From assembly GCA_905182995.1 (NCBI GenBank), contig CAJJDP010000033.1, positions 393,952 through 457,951 on the forward strand: 64,000 nucleotides of DNA. The letters run 5' to 3'. This document shows, one piece after another, positions 51,761-63,831 of the stretch. Both the position numbers and the translations under genes were made by a program. Numbering within the stretch: the stretch's first letter is position 1; every line of letters starts with the position of its first letter. The notes under the pieces are model-generated. The model was not told where the DNA came from and searched no databases. It worked only from the letters and a program-made list of their open reading frames with translations. Source of the stretch: Paramecium octaurelia. Lineage: Eukaryota; Ciliophora; Oligohymenophorea; Peniculida; Parameciidae.

Positions 51761-52105
51761 TCATTGTTCTTTGATGTGATATTATGATTCCTTTTATAAG
51801 ACATGCAACAGAGTTTTGAGACTCTCCACAATCTTGTTTTTGGTATGTTCAGTTTCTTGGATGGTCTTTTCTAATTCTCTCTTCTCAGTGGCTGTCCTCA
51901 TGATTGTTTCTACATTATAATTATTAGATCATCTATTTGTACCATTAACTCGATCTAATCTTTCTGAGAGGATCTCCAATTCTTTCTCAATGCGTCTTCT
52001 TTCTTCCTCCTCTTCATAAATTTCAGTCTTGAGTTCCTCCTTCTTCTCTCTTAAGTCCTCCAAAGTTCCAATGAGTTCTGCAACCAAATTTTGATAATTG
52101 GACAT
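51761..52105 (-). CDS. SSNA1: SSNA1/DIP13 (NA14) centriole-cilium protein, 103 aa
   Basis: Two exons (intron 51910-51942, 33 nt, the longest placed here) give 104 codons. The whole product is one coiled coil; NYQNLVAELIGTLEDLREKK, then RLDRVNETIMR and the ETEHTKNKIVES...TLLHVLQKE block align by eye with SSNA1/NA14/DIP13 in order and length (human 119 aa). Known: SSNA1 self-assembles into fibrils, binds microtubules and localises to centrioles and basal bodies; Chlamydomonas DIP13 is needed for cell division. Its TGA begins immediately after the TGA of the convergent gene. Confidence 0.86.
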
Positions 52106-52162
52106 CCAAGAATTTGAATTTATATTAAGTTATATATTAATAAATAGTTAGATATATAAATA

Positions 52163-52781
52163 ATGTATTTTCCATTGCTATTGGTCGGAATAGTAAAAGT
52201 GATGGCTGACAATTTCGGATTCATCGTGCAATCAGGAGAGCAGCAGTGTCTCCAGGATCAATTATTGAAGGGATAGATGATGGCATTGTAGATCATTGCT
52301 AACTCGACAGAGTTCGAGTTCACAGTCGAGGTACTCACTTAATTCGCAATCCTGAAAGCAAGGCCAAAAAGACCCGCAGCAGATCGAGTCCCGTAAAAAT
52401 GAGATCCTCATCAAGTACACTTTGACTATGTGGAGCAATGAATACCTGAAATATTGCTTTAGAGTCTTTGGATCGAAAAACGCTAAGTTTGACATCACTT
52501 ACAAGAAAGGCGATGAAACTGTAGATCGAGAGCAGATGGCCAACAAGGAAGATCTGGATTTGATTGATGGCTATTTAAAGCAATTGGATCGAGTCTATGC
52601 TTAGATGAAGGATTTGAATAGATTCCAAAAGGGTTCACAAGAGAACAATCAAGGTCTGGGAGAAACCTTGGGATTGTAGATGACCACCTTTACGATGCTA
52701 ACCTTGCTAACTCTGTGTATATCTACATATGTCATGGTTAAACAAATCAAAGTGACAATAAGAAAATAAAAAGAAAAATGA
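52163..52781 (+). CDS. p24/EMP24-GP25L family cargo receptor, 196 aa
   Basis: Two exons (intron 52331-52358, AAG) give 197 codons. It has a signal peptide (MYFPLLLVGIVKVMA), a GOLD-type beta domain with a Cys in QQCLQD and a second Cys in YLKYCFRVF, a coiled-coil stalk (YLKQLDRVYAQMKDLN), one membrane helix (MLTLLTLCISTYVMV) and a short basic cytoplasmic tail ending KQKEK. This order is diagnostic of p24 proteins. Known: they cycle between ER and Golgi with COPII and COPI coats and select cargo such as GPI proteins. The gene ends 17 bp before the mannosidase start on the same strand. Confidence 0.87.
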
Positions 52782-52798
52782 TATATTTTTAAATAAGT

Positions 52799-55603
52799 AT
52801 GCTCCTGTTATTTATTTTCTTAATCGAAATCAAAATTTGTGAGTTGGTCCAAAAATGCGATGTTTCTGAACTCTGTGAAACAATGTAACATCCCATTGAT
52901 GCTCGACTGCATTTTACAATTCACTCACATTTGGAACCCTTTTAATCTTACACCTTCCATCAGTATCAAAAAGGTGTCTACAGTGAGAAGTATTCCAAGA
53001 CTATTTGCGTCGATTGTCTCTACGAATAGATCATAGAATCAATGCAAAAATATTCAGATTTCACTTATGTAATAGGAGAGATTTGTTACTTTAAAGAGTT
53101 TTACGAAAGTTAAAATGAAACCCAACAAAACATCATCAAAGAATTCATTCACTAAGGCAGGATAGAAATTGTCAATGGAGGCTGGGTATAAAATGATCAA
53201 GCCAGTTCAAACTATCAGGATATCATTTTGCAATTGCAACTTGGTCATTAATGGGTTTATCACCTCTTTAATCAATCTATATAGACTGCCTGGAACATCG
53301 ACTCTTTCGGACACTCATACACTCAGAGTGCTCTCAATTATCTATTCAATATGAAATAATAAATCATCGAAAGAGTTGATGTAAACGATATCATATAAAG
53401 AGTAAAGAAAGGGAGATTGGAATTCATTCAGCATATTCAACCATACGATTATCAGATCTTGACACATTTAAGATTCAAGAGACACTCTCAAATTCACATC
53501 AATTAATCCAAACTTAGTGATAACACACAATGTATTCAACTATATAATCAACTCAAAGAATTTGAATAATTAATATATTACTAAAAACAAGGTGGTCTAG
53601 GTAACATATTATTTCATTATAGCGGTGATACATTCTAATTCATTAATGAAACAAATATAGAATCTTAGAATCTTGTAATAGAATTCTATGAATTATTTCA
53701 ATGCCGTCAATTAAAAATAGTATGGTCTACTCCAAGTTAATTTTTCAATGATTTGAAATCCTCATAATCTTTCACACAAATCTCACATAAATTTTCTGAT
53801 TTTCTTCCGCATTTTGAAGACGGCGTCTATTTCAATGCCATGTATACAACTAATCCCCAATTCAAACTGTTTTTAAGAACAATATCGTATCAACTATAAG
53901 CTATCCATCTCTACACTATACAACATAAATTAATGTCAATATCACCTCAAAAACTAACAGAACTTATTGCTTTATCGTAACATCATGATGGAATCTCAGC
54001 AACAGCTCGATATTAAGTCTTGGAAGATTTGTAATAATAAATTGATAGCTAATTTGAAGATTTGAAATCAAAAATTAATAATTATTCACATAGTAAATTT
54101 GAATTGATTGGACAATTAAAACATACCTATAAACAAACCAAAAGAATCATCTTGGATTGTTCACAAAACTCTAAATGCGTTTTAGAGTATTTCATCAAAA
54201 ACAGGAGATCAAAATCTGTGATTGTTTTGATTTACAATCCCTAACATAGCCAAACTAAAATCATAGAATTAGAAGTTCCCTCAAGGAATGTTCAAATTTT
54301 ATCTCAAGATCTAATTGTTATACCCCAATAAGAAATTAAAGTAATTAATGAGACCAATATTTTGACATTCTAAACCTATCTTTATGGATATAGTGAATAA
54401 CAGTTTGTTTTGAATTTTGATTGCTAAATTGAATGTGCCCCTGTTAATGAGTTTTAATTGCATTTAGATTTAAGTGAACAGATCAAATTATTAGAAAAAC
54501 AATTTTCATATGGGGAACCAATTGAAACTATTAGTTGGACTGAAATTATTCAAAATGTCACTTTAGAAATATAAAGATAAGGTATTGATTATGAATTCAT
54601 ATTCACTCACCTCAATCATTCCTTTTCCATTAAATACAATTATTATCCTAATTCAAAATCTTAATCTGAAAAATACACTATCAAATCTCCTGGAAAATCA
54701 GTCTTAATGAGTGATTTCAACAATGGAGGACTCATATGTGAATTTGAGAAGATGTACACCTTAAAATAAAATTCCTTTTTCCAAGAGGTAATCCTTCAAT
54801 GTGGTAAAATCTATGCTCTCAGTCTCCTCTTCACTCAAGATGGTATTGAACTAAGAACTTCTATGTATGCAAACACTCTCACTATGGGAGACTACACAAT
54901 GATGATAACCTTTTAGAATATTACTCAGGATTCTCTTTTTTACACTGATTCAAATGGTCTGTATCCCATATAGAGAGAGCGTTTCAAAAGAGAAGATTAT
55001 GAACCAATATGCTAAGAAAACGATTAAATCAACTGTAATGTGTATCCAATGACAGCCTATGCCTTATTATAATCAAATAATTTAGTGGCTTCCATCATCA
55101 CTGATAGATCATAAGGAGTCTTTAATTTGAATTCTCAAACTATCGAAGTTATCATAGAACACCTAGCAGGAGATGATGGAGTAGGTGAGGCCTGTGCAAA
55201 AAGAAACAATCACTTCTTTAGACATTTCATCCAATTTAATCCTTTATGTCTTAGGTGTAAATGGAATGAATTTCTATTTACGAATGAATTTATTCGCTTA
55301 AGTAATGAATTCTCCTCCTTTTAATATAAACAAATAATCCATTCACGATAATTAAGATTACAATTTCATAGAACCAATTTTGATCAAATGTTATTGTATG
55401 CTGAAAATCTCTAAGAAATTTTTGACAATTCCACTTTACAAAATTATACAATTACCTTAAATACAACTTTAATTGAGGATATTTTATCCATTGAGAACAT
55501 TACCTTGTAAGACACATACTTAAATGGAATTCCGAACTAATAAACAGAACCTTCATTGATACTTCTACCTTTGGAAATAAGAACATATATTGTGAACTAA
55601 TGA
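52799..55603 (+). CDS. Glycoside hydrolase family 38 alpha-mannosidase, 934 aa
   Basis: A single 935-codon frame with no intron, starting with a signal peptide (MLLLFIFLIEIKICEL). GH38 landmarks appear in order: HSHLEPF near residue 47, EIVNGGWVQND near 125, WNIDSFGHS with the catalytic nucleophile Asp near 167, HHDGISATA near 395, and a long beta-rich C-terminal half. Known: GH38 enzymes trim mannose in the ER/Golgi, vacuole or lysosome using a zinc held by His-x-Asp, Asp and His. Odd: the first zinc motif reads HSHLE, with Glu where Asp (HSHND) is normal. The length fits lysosomal mannosidases. The lack of introns across 2.8 kb is unusual here. Confidence 0.9.
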
Positions 55604-55680
55604 TATTCTATTCATGTTGTCTATAAACATTTATAAATTCAATTTACGTACACATATAAATATCAAAATTTATTTTTCTG

Positions 55681-56693
55681 TCATTTAGGCAACTCCTTTT
55701 ATAACCTCTCCTTTTATTTTTTCTTATCCATTATAACTTTAAATAATGCTCCAACTATCAGTACAGATCCTAGAACACTTAAATATGATATATGAGCCCC
55801 TCTAAGGATGTCAAAAATATATCCATATAAGATCTATGTTTAACCTAACATCGACATTTCAGTCAAATCTCCCTTCATATATGCACGATTCAGAAAGATT
55901 TATTGCAGATAAGAAACTAAACCAAGTGAAAGTAATAACACAGCCTCAGTTAGTGATGGGTTTCTCCAAATAAGGCTGGGATCAATTATGCAGGCTATCG
56001 CTGAAATAATCAAGGAAGTAATTCCGAAATATTATGGTATAACTAATTGATTTACCTAAAAATGATAATGGAAATGAATACTTTGTTTGATAAATTGTTA
56101 ATTAATACCTAAACCAGTGAAAAGAAGAAAGCAGAAATTAATAACAAAATACATCCAAATAGCTGAGTTTCAGAATTTTTAGTGATAACTACACTTTAAC
56201 CCAAGATTGCTTTTAAAAAGGGAGGCTGCGTTATAAATATTATCCCTATAAAACATACTATTAAATTTGTAAATAATTTCCATGATAAAGTTTCTGTTTT
56301 TAGATAATAGATGGCGATTATAGTTGTCCAAAAAGGAGAAGTTTGTAGTAGTACTTGTGCTTCAGCAATATTCACATATTTGAGACCAGTGTAGAATAGA
56401 AGTGTGGCGAAACATCCAATTATACTTCTTTGGAATAATTTCGTGTAGACCTCCCTTGAAAATCCATAGAGATCCACTTTTGAAGCATTCGCGATAATTT
56501 GCCCTAATAAGCACATAACCATTCCTCTAACATAAACTATTTGATTAGCATTCATTCCAACTGTTTTACCAAGCAGAGAGTTTATTGAAATAAGAAATGT
56601 ACCAATCAAAATATAAATGATCGGTGCTGCTCTAATCCATTTGTTTTCAATTACTTTAGCGCATTCCTAAGTTTTAAGAATAATTAATTCCAT
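55681..56693 (-). CDS. EamA/DMT-superfamily membrane transporter, 328 aa
   Basis: Two exons (intron 56056-56081) give 329 codons. About ten hydrophobic segments are arranged in two similar halves. The first half includes VRGMVMCLLGQ, FATLLFYTGLKYVNIAEAQ and QTSPFWTTIIA, the usual EamA signature of a strand end after helix 3-4; the second half includes LVSYLQQIFLNRAYMKGD. This pattern matches SLC35G-like drug/metabolite transporters. Substrate cannot be told; relatives carry nucleotide sugars, amino acids or other metabolites. The N-terminus is cytosolic, without a signal peptide. It converges with the mannosidase gene at 77 bp. Confidence 0.85.
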
Positions 56694-57227
56694 TTTTAAA
56701 TACTTAATTCTGAAAAATAATAAGAGAAATTTTATAATTTTTTATGTCCATTTAATATCTTTTTATTATATTTATATCGATTTCTAAACAATATTAAAAT
56801 ATATCTCATCTAAAAGACAATTCTTGTAAATATTTAATTTGTTAATTCTCGTCAGGGAATAAAGTAATGTGACCAATATTTATAAAAAGGAACTATCATC
56901 AGTAATTTAATATAGATTGCAATAAAAAATACTCTTTACTTCCATTAAAGGTACTAATAATTCGAGAATTCTTTATTTTTTTACTTTATTGTAGTTTTTA
57001 TAGGAACAAATATTATTATAATTAGAATTATACTTCGGTTAATTTGGAATATTTAATACCAATATTATTTATTATATTCACTTATAATTAAGTGCTTAAA
57101 ACTAAAATATAACAAATTTGGCATAAAACAAGTAAGTCATCGCAATCAAAATAGTTTTGAGTAAAATCTTATGGTTGGATAATAATACACTAAACTACGA
57201 ACTATTTAATTAATTAATTTATATTAT
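56694..57227. other. Intergenic spacer between divergent genes
   Basis: About 534 bp of AT-rich DNA between the transporter start and the next plus-strand start, so it should hold two promoters. No ORF of coding character or RNA fold was recognised. Confidence 0.5.
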
Positions 57228-57695
57228 ATGAGCTCAGATTATGAAAGTGATTCTGAACATTAAGAGTTTGTCTAAAACTTTTTCAATCTCGTTTAGGATA
57301 TTAATAAATGTAGTCTTTATTTTTCATATCAAAGATTGCCAAATTCAGGCACAGAGAAATAGAACTGCTAAATTCATAAAAAATGCTAAAGCGCGAAGAA
57401 GTAATAATTGTTAAACTCATTAATTTTAGAAGCTGGATAAATAAATTTCAAAATGCCATAGAGTCTTGATTAAAATGTGTCAGAAATAGTTTCCTTCAAT
57501 AAAAACCAAGCAGAGAAATTAGTTAAGCCAATGAGAAATTAAACAAAAAATTTGGAGAATTCATAAGTCGAACCTTTTATTTGCAACGTCCATTAAATAC
57601 TTAGGTAAATATTTTGTGAATTAATAAAGAGATATCAAATTGAAATAATAGATCTTAAGAAATGTTTAAAAATAAGTTTATTTGAATTTAATTGA
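57228..57695 (+). CDS. Hypothetical Cys-containing protein, at least 155 aa
   Basis: ATG 57228 opens a 156-codon frame: acidic start (MSSDYESDSEHQEF), a Cys/His pair (NCQIHKKCQ), a polar middle and a second Cys/His patch (FICNVHQ). No family is recognised; a zinc-binding role is possible. The 3' end is uncertain. Removing a 25-nt GTAAAT...AAG segment within it leads into a different open frame, and coding-like sequence continues to about 57911 (a frame with YYNSRYLAEKIYADKIKDAA). The true gene may therefore be about 200-230 residues with one or two introns I could not fix. Confidence 0.5.
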
Positions 57696-58270
57696 ATATC
57701 ACAATAAAAAGCCATCTAAAGTGTCACTAAGAACAAGCTGCTTACATGTGTAAATTCATATCATATTATAACTCTAGATATTTAGCAGAAAAAATATATG
57801 CAGATAAAATAAAAGATGCTGCGATTAATCAAACAATCCATGAAACTCCGAATATAGTAATCCCCTTGTTCAAAAATATACTGCAAACTAGAAAAGGAAG
57901 CATGGATTGATAATAAAGTTTTGATTTACTTGTTCTTTTTAAATTAGTTTTAAGAATAAAAATAAATATGTTTAAATTGTTAAATTTAAATTTAATTAAG
58001 TAACAATATAGCATTACATATCTCAACACTCAATTTCAATCAAATACTAATCGCCTTATTCCTGAGAGTGGTCAATTAAATTAATCTATTTGTGTTTTTC
58101 TTCATTTAATTAAGAAATTCATTCCAAATTCTCCTTTTCACCTTTGAATATGTTATTATAGAATTTCTAATAACATAAAACCAGTTAATTTTTCTATAAA
58201 ATTATTCTAAAATGATAAAAATCAAAAATGTTGAATAGAATTATAAATAGGTTATTGTAGTTCCTTAAAT
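57696..58270. other. Region with unresolved coding content
   Basis: The first 215 bp may be the last exon(s) of the preceding gene, since two overlapping frames there look coding. From about 57912 to 58270 the DNA is AT-rich spacer with no supportable ORF. Confidence 0.4.
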
Positions 58271-58584
58271 TCATTCTTCTTTATTTCTTATCTCAAATTT
58301 AGATTTTTCTCTATTTTTGAACTCGCACAATTCAATTATATATATTTCTCCATCCTCATTAATAATTACATGAAATATAAACTGATTAAAATGTAATTGA
58401 TTCAAATAAAAACTTTTTCAACTTTAGTAAATATATAAAAGAGTAGGAATCTTTCTAGATACATCTGAATTGAAAGACAAATTCATACTCTGATGAATAC
58501 TGTATCATTTAAATTGTAGTAGCATAGGACGGTTCTAAATATATTTACTTAATCAGCATCTATTTTTTGTATGGTTTTTTGCAT
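58271..58584 (-). CDS. Small hypothetical protein, about 85 aa
   Basis: Two introns (58465-58488 and 58382-58413, both ending CAG) join three short exons into 86 codons ending in TGA. The middle is hydrophobic (MYLERFLLFYIFTKVEK), and the last 40 residues are beta-like then charged (FHVIINEDGEIYIIELCEF). No family is recognised. The case rests on the two intron-like segments both restoring one sensible frame and on the coding-strand purine bias. It is divergent from the next plus-strand gene. Confidence 0.45.
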
Positions 58585-58796
58585 CTATAACTATATTTTT
58601 TCTAGCTAATTTATTGAAATTAAGGATTAGTTTAATAATTGAACATCAATTATTTAATTTCCTAAAGAGTATTATTATTATTCTTAAAAATGTAATAATA
58701 AAACAATCTTGATGAAATAAGCTTAAAAATTAGATAAAGAAAATAAACTTTAAGTTAAATAAGAGAAGTCCTAGTTCATGATAAATATTTTGAGGA

Positions 58797-59420
58797 TACT
58801 GTGAGTATTTCAAAGAGTGTCGATATTTTAATATCTAGAGGGAAAATAGATGTGGATATATTTCTGAAGAAAATAATAATTTTTGGAATGCTTATTAGTA
58901 TAAAATCATGAAAATTAGAGCTTAATCCCTTGAAATTAGAAATAACTAAGACAAAATAAATGCCATAGGGGACTATTGTAAGATGTTGAAAGATGCAAAC
59001 TTAGTGAAGTTATCACAAAAAGAAGAAATGAGGGCTTTGATTTAGCAAGGCCTACCTGATGTTCGTTTAAAGCTTTTAAATGATATGCAGTTGATATATA
59101 ATGGAATGATCTTCCCCTAGAATCTTAGTTTTAAGAGTGTTACTAATAAAATATGCCTGATAATCGATATCATTTACAATTCATTTGCTGGTAAGATGAT
59201 TGTTATATAAGATTCTATTTATTTGGGTCAAGATTTTCTAGATTAAATGGAGAAGAGTGATTAGATTCTGTATAATTTGGTGATTGTGCCAATTTAGAGT
59301 TATATTGAGCAACTTGTTAGTATTCAATTTGAAGAAGAAACAGTATGAAGAATGTATATTTGTTAGAAACATCTATTGAGTTTAAATGGGATTTGTGTGA
59401 ACATTGACTTAGATCAATGA
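58797..59420 (+). CDS. Hypothetical protein, 5' end unresolved
   Basis: An open frame beginning right after a TGA with YCEYFKECRYFNIQ and RCGYISEENNNFW, then a long helical region (DKINAIGDYCKMLKDANLVK, LLNDMQLIYNGM), and ending after a 24-nt intron (59343-59366) with LNGICVNIDLDQ. Four closely spaced Cys at the start suggest a metal-binding segment. The first in-frame ATG is 58908, but the sequence before it is clearly coding-like, so an upstream exon (probably from ATG near 58708) is expected; I could not find a splice that joins it. No family is recognised. Confidence 0.5.
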
Positions 59421-59496
59421 ATGATTGATAATGATTTTATTGAAATTGTTTCCAGCAGAGTGTTGTATTTCTTTATATTTTTAATTTCTAATTAAC

Positions 59497-60159
59497 ATGT
59501 TCAATAAATAGCCATTCTATTTACATACATCAAGATTTTAAAGACAATCCCAAAGAGCTAATGTTTTGCCATCAGTGGCTTAATATTTATAGAAGGTGAG
59601 AACTCCAGAAAAAAACATTCCAAAATAAAAAGAGTCTCCATCATACAGAATCAAGAGCAATCCTAAAATAAATCAATAGCGATAGGCATCATCTTCAAGC
59701 CCAAGCAGAGAAAAACCTCAGCTTAAATACAATTCCTTTCATTCTTAATAAATTAGGCAAAAAAGAAAACTATAAGAAGTGGTTAATGATTCTTAGCCTA
59801 TCTCGAGAAAACAAAAAACAGAAACAGCCTTAGAAAATTAAGTCTAAAGCCCAAAAAAAAATGTGTTATAGGAATCCTAAGAGATTATGTTAAAATTACA
59901 AAAAAATGCAGCAGTTAGAAGAGTTAAAACTGAAGAATGCGACAGAGAGGATCATTTGAATTCTATTAGAGGGACAGTTTAAAGATAAAAAAGAAATGAA
60001 AAATTTGAAAACTAGAACCTTTTAGATTTATTATTGCTATCCACAGTCGAATTGAAACATCACTTTGAACAAACTCGAACAGCCAGATAAATTATGCCAA
60101 CTAAGGCTAAAGTGGCAAGATTGAGCATCAAATAATTTCCTAAAGATTTCTTTTGCTGA
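59497..60159 (+). CDS. Basic hypothetical protein, 220 aa
   Basis: An intron-free frame of 221 codons. The product is Gln/Lys/Arg/Ser-rich, probably disordered, with short helices near residues 130-150 and 190-205, and ends ...PKDFFC with a single C-terminal Cys. There is no motif, membrane segment or signal peptide. Coding character is supported by strand-specific purine bias and moderate GC at many wobble positions. It converges with the next minus-strand gene (45 bp). Confidence 0.62.
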
Positions 60160-60204
60160 AATACTACTTTTTTTTATGATAATATTCGAATAAAATTATA
60201 AAAA

Positions 60205-60894
60205 TCATATTTTTTTTATTTCTTGAATAAAATCTGATATTATTTTATCAAACTAATCATTCATTTTATCAGATGCAATTTTCTTAATTAGATTATATTA
60301 TTTTTACAATAAATAATCTATTAATTTAATATCCTGAAGTGCTTTGTCAAGATGATGCCTTAATTAGATTTCAGGACTGTAATAATTTATTTGATATTCT
60401 AAAATGATATTTTTTTAATCAACTTGATCTGATTTCCCAAATAATTTGTGAAGCTCTATAAGTTATGTACCATTTCTAACCAATTTGTTCAATTTAAGAG
60501 ATTAATTAAGATTTCCTAAAAAAAGAAAAAAAGAAAATGAATCAATAATACTCATTATTAAATTCATAAGGAAAATCTGAGTATCCAAATCTTATACTTA
60601 TAATTGTTTGTAAATTAATATTATTGATGATTAATTAATTGATTTGAAAATAATCGTGAAATCTTGATCCTATTAGATTAAAGTCCATTGATCTGCTTAA
60701 TTAACCTAATTCGGCAAATTAGCTAACATTTGATTTGTATTTCCATCTGAGCAACTTGATTGTTGATGTATTCCCATACTCTGGTCTTGAGAATAAGTGA
60801 TATTTTTTTGTTTTCTTAGTCCATCTTCCTCATTATTCTAATTGTCATTGGAATTATAAATTAATTCAGATTGTATTCTAGTTTAATCATTCAT
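60205..60894 (-). CDS. Hypothetical protein, 229 aa
   Basis: A frame of 230 codons from ATG 60894 to TGA. The first 80 residues are Gln/Asn-rich; a hydrophobic run (DSFSFFLFLG) near residue 130 may instead hide a small intron. The C-terminal 90 residues form amphipathic helices (LDKALQDIKLIDYLLQ, DKIISDFIQEIKK). No family is recognised. It follows CFAP45 on the same strand after 65 bp. Confidence 0.58.
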
Positions 60895-60959
60895 TCGAAA
60901 TTCTTGAGAAAGAAGTTGTGTTAATAATAATTTTATATAAATATAATAAAAAGAAAGGA

Positions 60960-62447
60960 TCAAGTACTAACAATAATTTTTTTCTTAGTTAATTCTGCTT
61001 TGTACTTATCAGGTATTGCTTTATCATTTAGATCCTTAAGTTTATTGTCCTTAATGGTCTCCAAAAGCCTTTTTTCTTAATTCAATTTATCCTTGATTTT
61101 CTTTCCTTCCTCAAGTCTATATTTAAAAATTATAAATACTTGTCTCTTTCCTCCTGCTTCTTTTTCTCTTCATTCTAAATAATTTATTTTCTGAGTTCTT
61201 CTGCATGTTTCTTTCTTAATGCTTCTTTATCTTATAGGATTTTCATCTCATTTTCTCTTTCTTATTTTTGTTTTTAAATAACTTTTTGGAATTCATCTCT
61301 TTCTAATTTTGCCTATTAAGATAATAATTAATAATCTACTTATTCTTAATATCTCTCGAGCTTCTCCTTTTGTTATAGCTTTCTAGCTTCTGTAACTTCA
61401 TAATTTAATTTCATCTTCAACTCTAATTCTTTTCTTTCTTTCTCTCTGGCTTATCTTTCATTTTATTCCATGGCTCTTTTCGCTCTTAATAGATCTAATT
61501 CAGCTGCTCTATCTTGAGCCTTTTCCTACATCTCTCTCAATCTCTACACTTCTCTTTCTTTCTCTTCCTTAATTCTTCTTTACTCTTCTAAGAACTCAGC
61601 CTCCTTTTATGCCTTTTATAGATTGTATTATAATATTTTCTCTTCCTCATCTCTCTCTTCTTGTATTCTCTTTTCTTTGATCAAAATGGCCTTATGGTTG
61701 GCCACAAGGATCTCATCTTGCACCTTAGCTTGTTGAGTCTTTCTTAGCTAGGCCTTATGAGCCTCTTCCTATTACAATTGTTTAATTTATTTAAGCATAA
61801 TCTGTCCTTCTCTTTCTTGTTCTTCCTTCTCTTTCAATCTTATCAATTCTCTTTCTTTAATTTATTCAATTATGATTTCATGCCCATGTTTTAATTATTG
61901 TTTTTATTTCTAATCCTTTTCTTCATGATATTTGATTGCTCTAAGTCTCTCTATCTCCATCATCAAGTCTTTTCGTTTTTCTTACATTTTGTATTGATCA
62001 TATAACTCTTTTTTTTCTTACAGTTATTTATCTCTGATTGTAACACATTTAGCGTACATAACCATTTTATTCATCTCTTTGACATCATCAATTTGTTCAT
62101 TCATTATTTCCTAAGCCTAATGACATAAATATAATTTATAAAACTCTTGATATCAAGGAATCCTTGGCAAATTTATCTTCCTGTTCTTGTTAACTCAGTG
62201 GAATAGATTTCTTCTTCTCCTCTTCAATCTATAACATTCTTTATTTTTTTGCTTAGGCATCTGCCAACTATTTCTCTTTTTATTCTTCCATCAACTTTTT
62301 GTGTTGTAATTACTCCTCTTTTGTTGTTATAACTGATAGATTCTATTTTCATTTTCTTCCAAATACCTTTATTCTCTTCAATTCGGACTCTGTCAACACT
62401 ATCATGTCGGATTATGAAAGGTCTCCTTTAAAATAACTTTTAGTCAT
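60960..62447 (-). CDS. CFAP45: CFAP45-like ciliary doublet-microtubule inner protein, 470 aa
   Basis: Four exons; introns at 62343-62366, 62117-62144 and 61117-61139. Almost the entire product is one Glu/Arg/Lys-rich helix of the trichohyalin-plectin-homology type. Landmarks fit CFAP45: ESELKRIK near the N-terminus, MVMYAKCVTIRDKQ about residue 105, and a C-terminal IPDKYKAELTKKK. Human CFAP45 is about 550 aa. Known: CFAP45 is a microtubule inner protein lining the B-tubule of axonemal doublets and binds adenine nucleotides. Another long-helix axonemal protein (for example CFAP53) is the main alternative. It is divergent from the Mei2-like gene across 133 bp. Confidence 0.87.
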
Positions 62448-62580
62448 TTTCTATTTCTTGGATTGATTATTGGATGTGCCTACACTCTGTTTGGTGGATT
62501 ACTCAAAAATTATATTACTGTATTACCATTCGAGGACTGCTATATAAAATTTACTAAAAAAAATAAAATTTAATATTTTA

Positions 62581-63607
62581 ATGGACAAGCAGATACGTTT
62601 AAATTAGGAACAGATCTTGCAATGTATTAGAAATCACAGAGATTTAAATGAAATCTTATCAAAATAAAAAGACCATAGTTCATAAGAATTATTCGACGAA
62701 ATTGAAAGAATTACCAACAACATGTCAAATGAAAGCAAGGAGAGTCAAGAAAGCAAGTCAAATAGTGATACAATCGACAGGGCAATTAAAATGTTTGCAG
62801 GTAATCTCAATATAATAGTTAAATTCTCTAGAACCTAAAGTGATCCTCTATAAGAAAGAAAATAGTCTAGGGTCTGATCAAATAATGGAATAGATCTCTC
62901 AAGTCTTCAACAACAAATCATTTGATTAAAAAGTGGGCTCTAATCTTTCCACTGAGATATCCAATGAACCTTGCTTATAATTAGGCTCATCTCGCCAATC
63001 CTTGTTGACTAGTGGCTCAGAAACAGAAAGGAGAAAAAGAAAGACTATTTCCGAGGAGGAATCTCATTATTTTGTTGTAAGACTCGAGGATGTCATTAAT
63101 TATTCTGATGAAAGAACAACAATTATGATCAAGAACATACCAAACAAATACACAGTCTAAATGTTGTAAGATTTAATCGACCTTAAACATCACGATTCAT
63201 ATGATTTCTTGTATCTCCCAATAGATTTCAAGGTAGTTACATCGTAAATACTAAATTTAGAATAAATGCAACATGGGTTATGCATTCATTAATTTCATCC
63301 ATCCACTTTACATTGTGTAATTTTACAAAGACTTTCATGATAATGGCTGGCCACACTTCAATAGTGAAAAAGTAAATCGCTTTTAATATGGTTAGATTTG
63401 TGAGTTGAGGTATGCCAGAATCCAAGGGCGCCAAGCCTTAGTGCAACACTTTTAATTTTCAAGTGTGATGAATCAAAAAGTAAACCTATATCACATTTTA
63501 GGATAAAAAATTAAAGCCAGTAATTGTACCATAAAGCGAATTATCCAGAATTCATTAATTAATACAAGTATATCACTGTGTTATTTTTTAAGCGACAAAA
63601 GTAATGA
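62581..63607 (+). CDS. Mei2-like RNA-binding protein, 306 aa
   Basis: Five exons; introns at 62801-62831, 63233-63260, 63480-63501 and 63568-63592 (AAG). The C-terminal 150 residues are a Mei2-type RRM: TTIMIKNIPNKYT, YDFLYLPIDFK, then CNMGYAFINFIHP, ending with YARIQGRQALVQHF and KPVIVP. The N-terminal half is charged and Ser-rich, without the extra RRMs of plant and yeast Mei2. Known: the Mei2 RRM3 binds meiotic non-coding RNA in fission yeast. Inferred: an RNA regulator, possibly in the sexual cycle. The length is short for the family. All splices are fixed by the conserved blocks except the last, which gives a neat stop. Confidence 0.9.
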
Positions 63608-63831
63608 AATAAATGATATAATTTTTCACATTTTTTGGTGTTTTTATGCATATCAACTTATACTTATATTCATTTTTTAATATTTTATTTGAATTGAATT
63701 TTGGATATCAATTTATCTTAGAAATGGCAGATTTCAAATTTAAACAAGAATAAACAAAAACCTTCTTTTCAAAATAATTAATTAATCTATGGATATAGGA
63801 GATATATTTTTTAAAATAATTTATGATAGAA

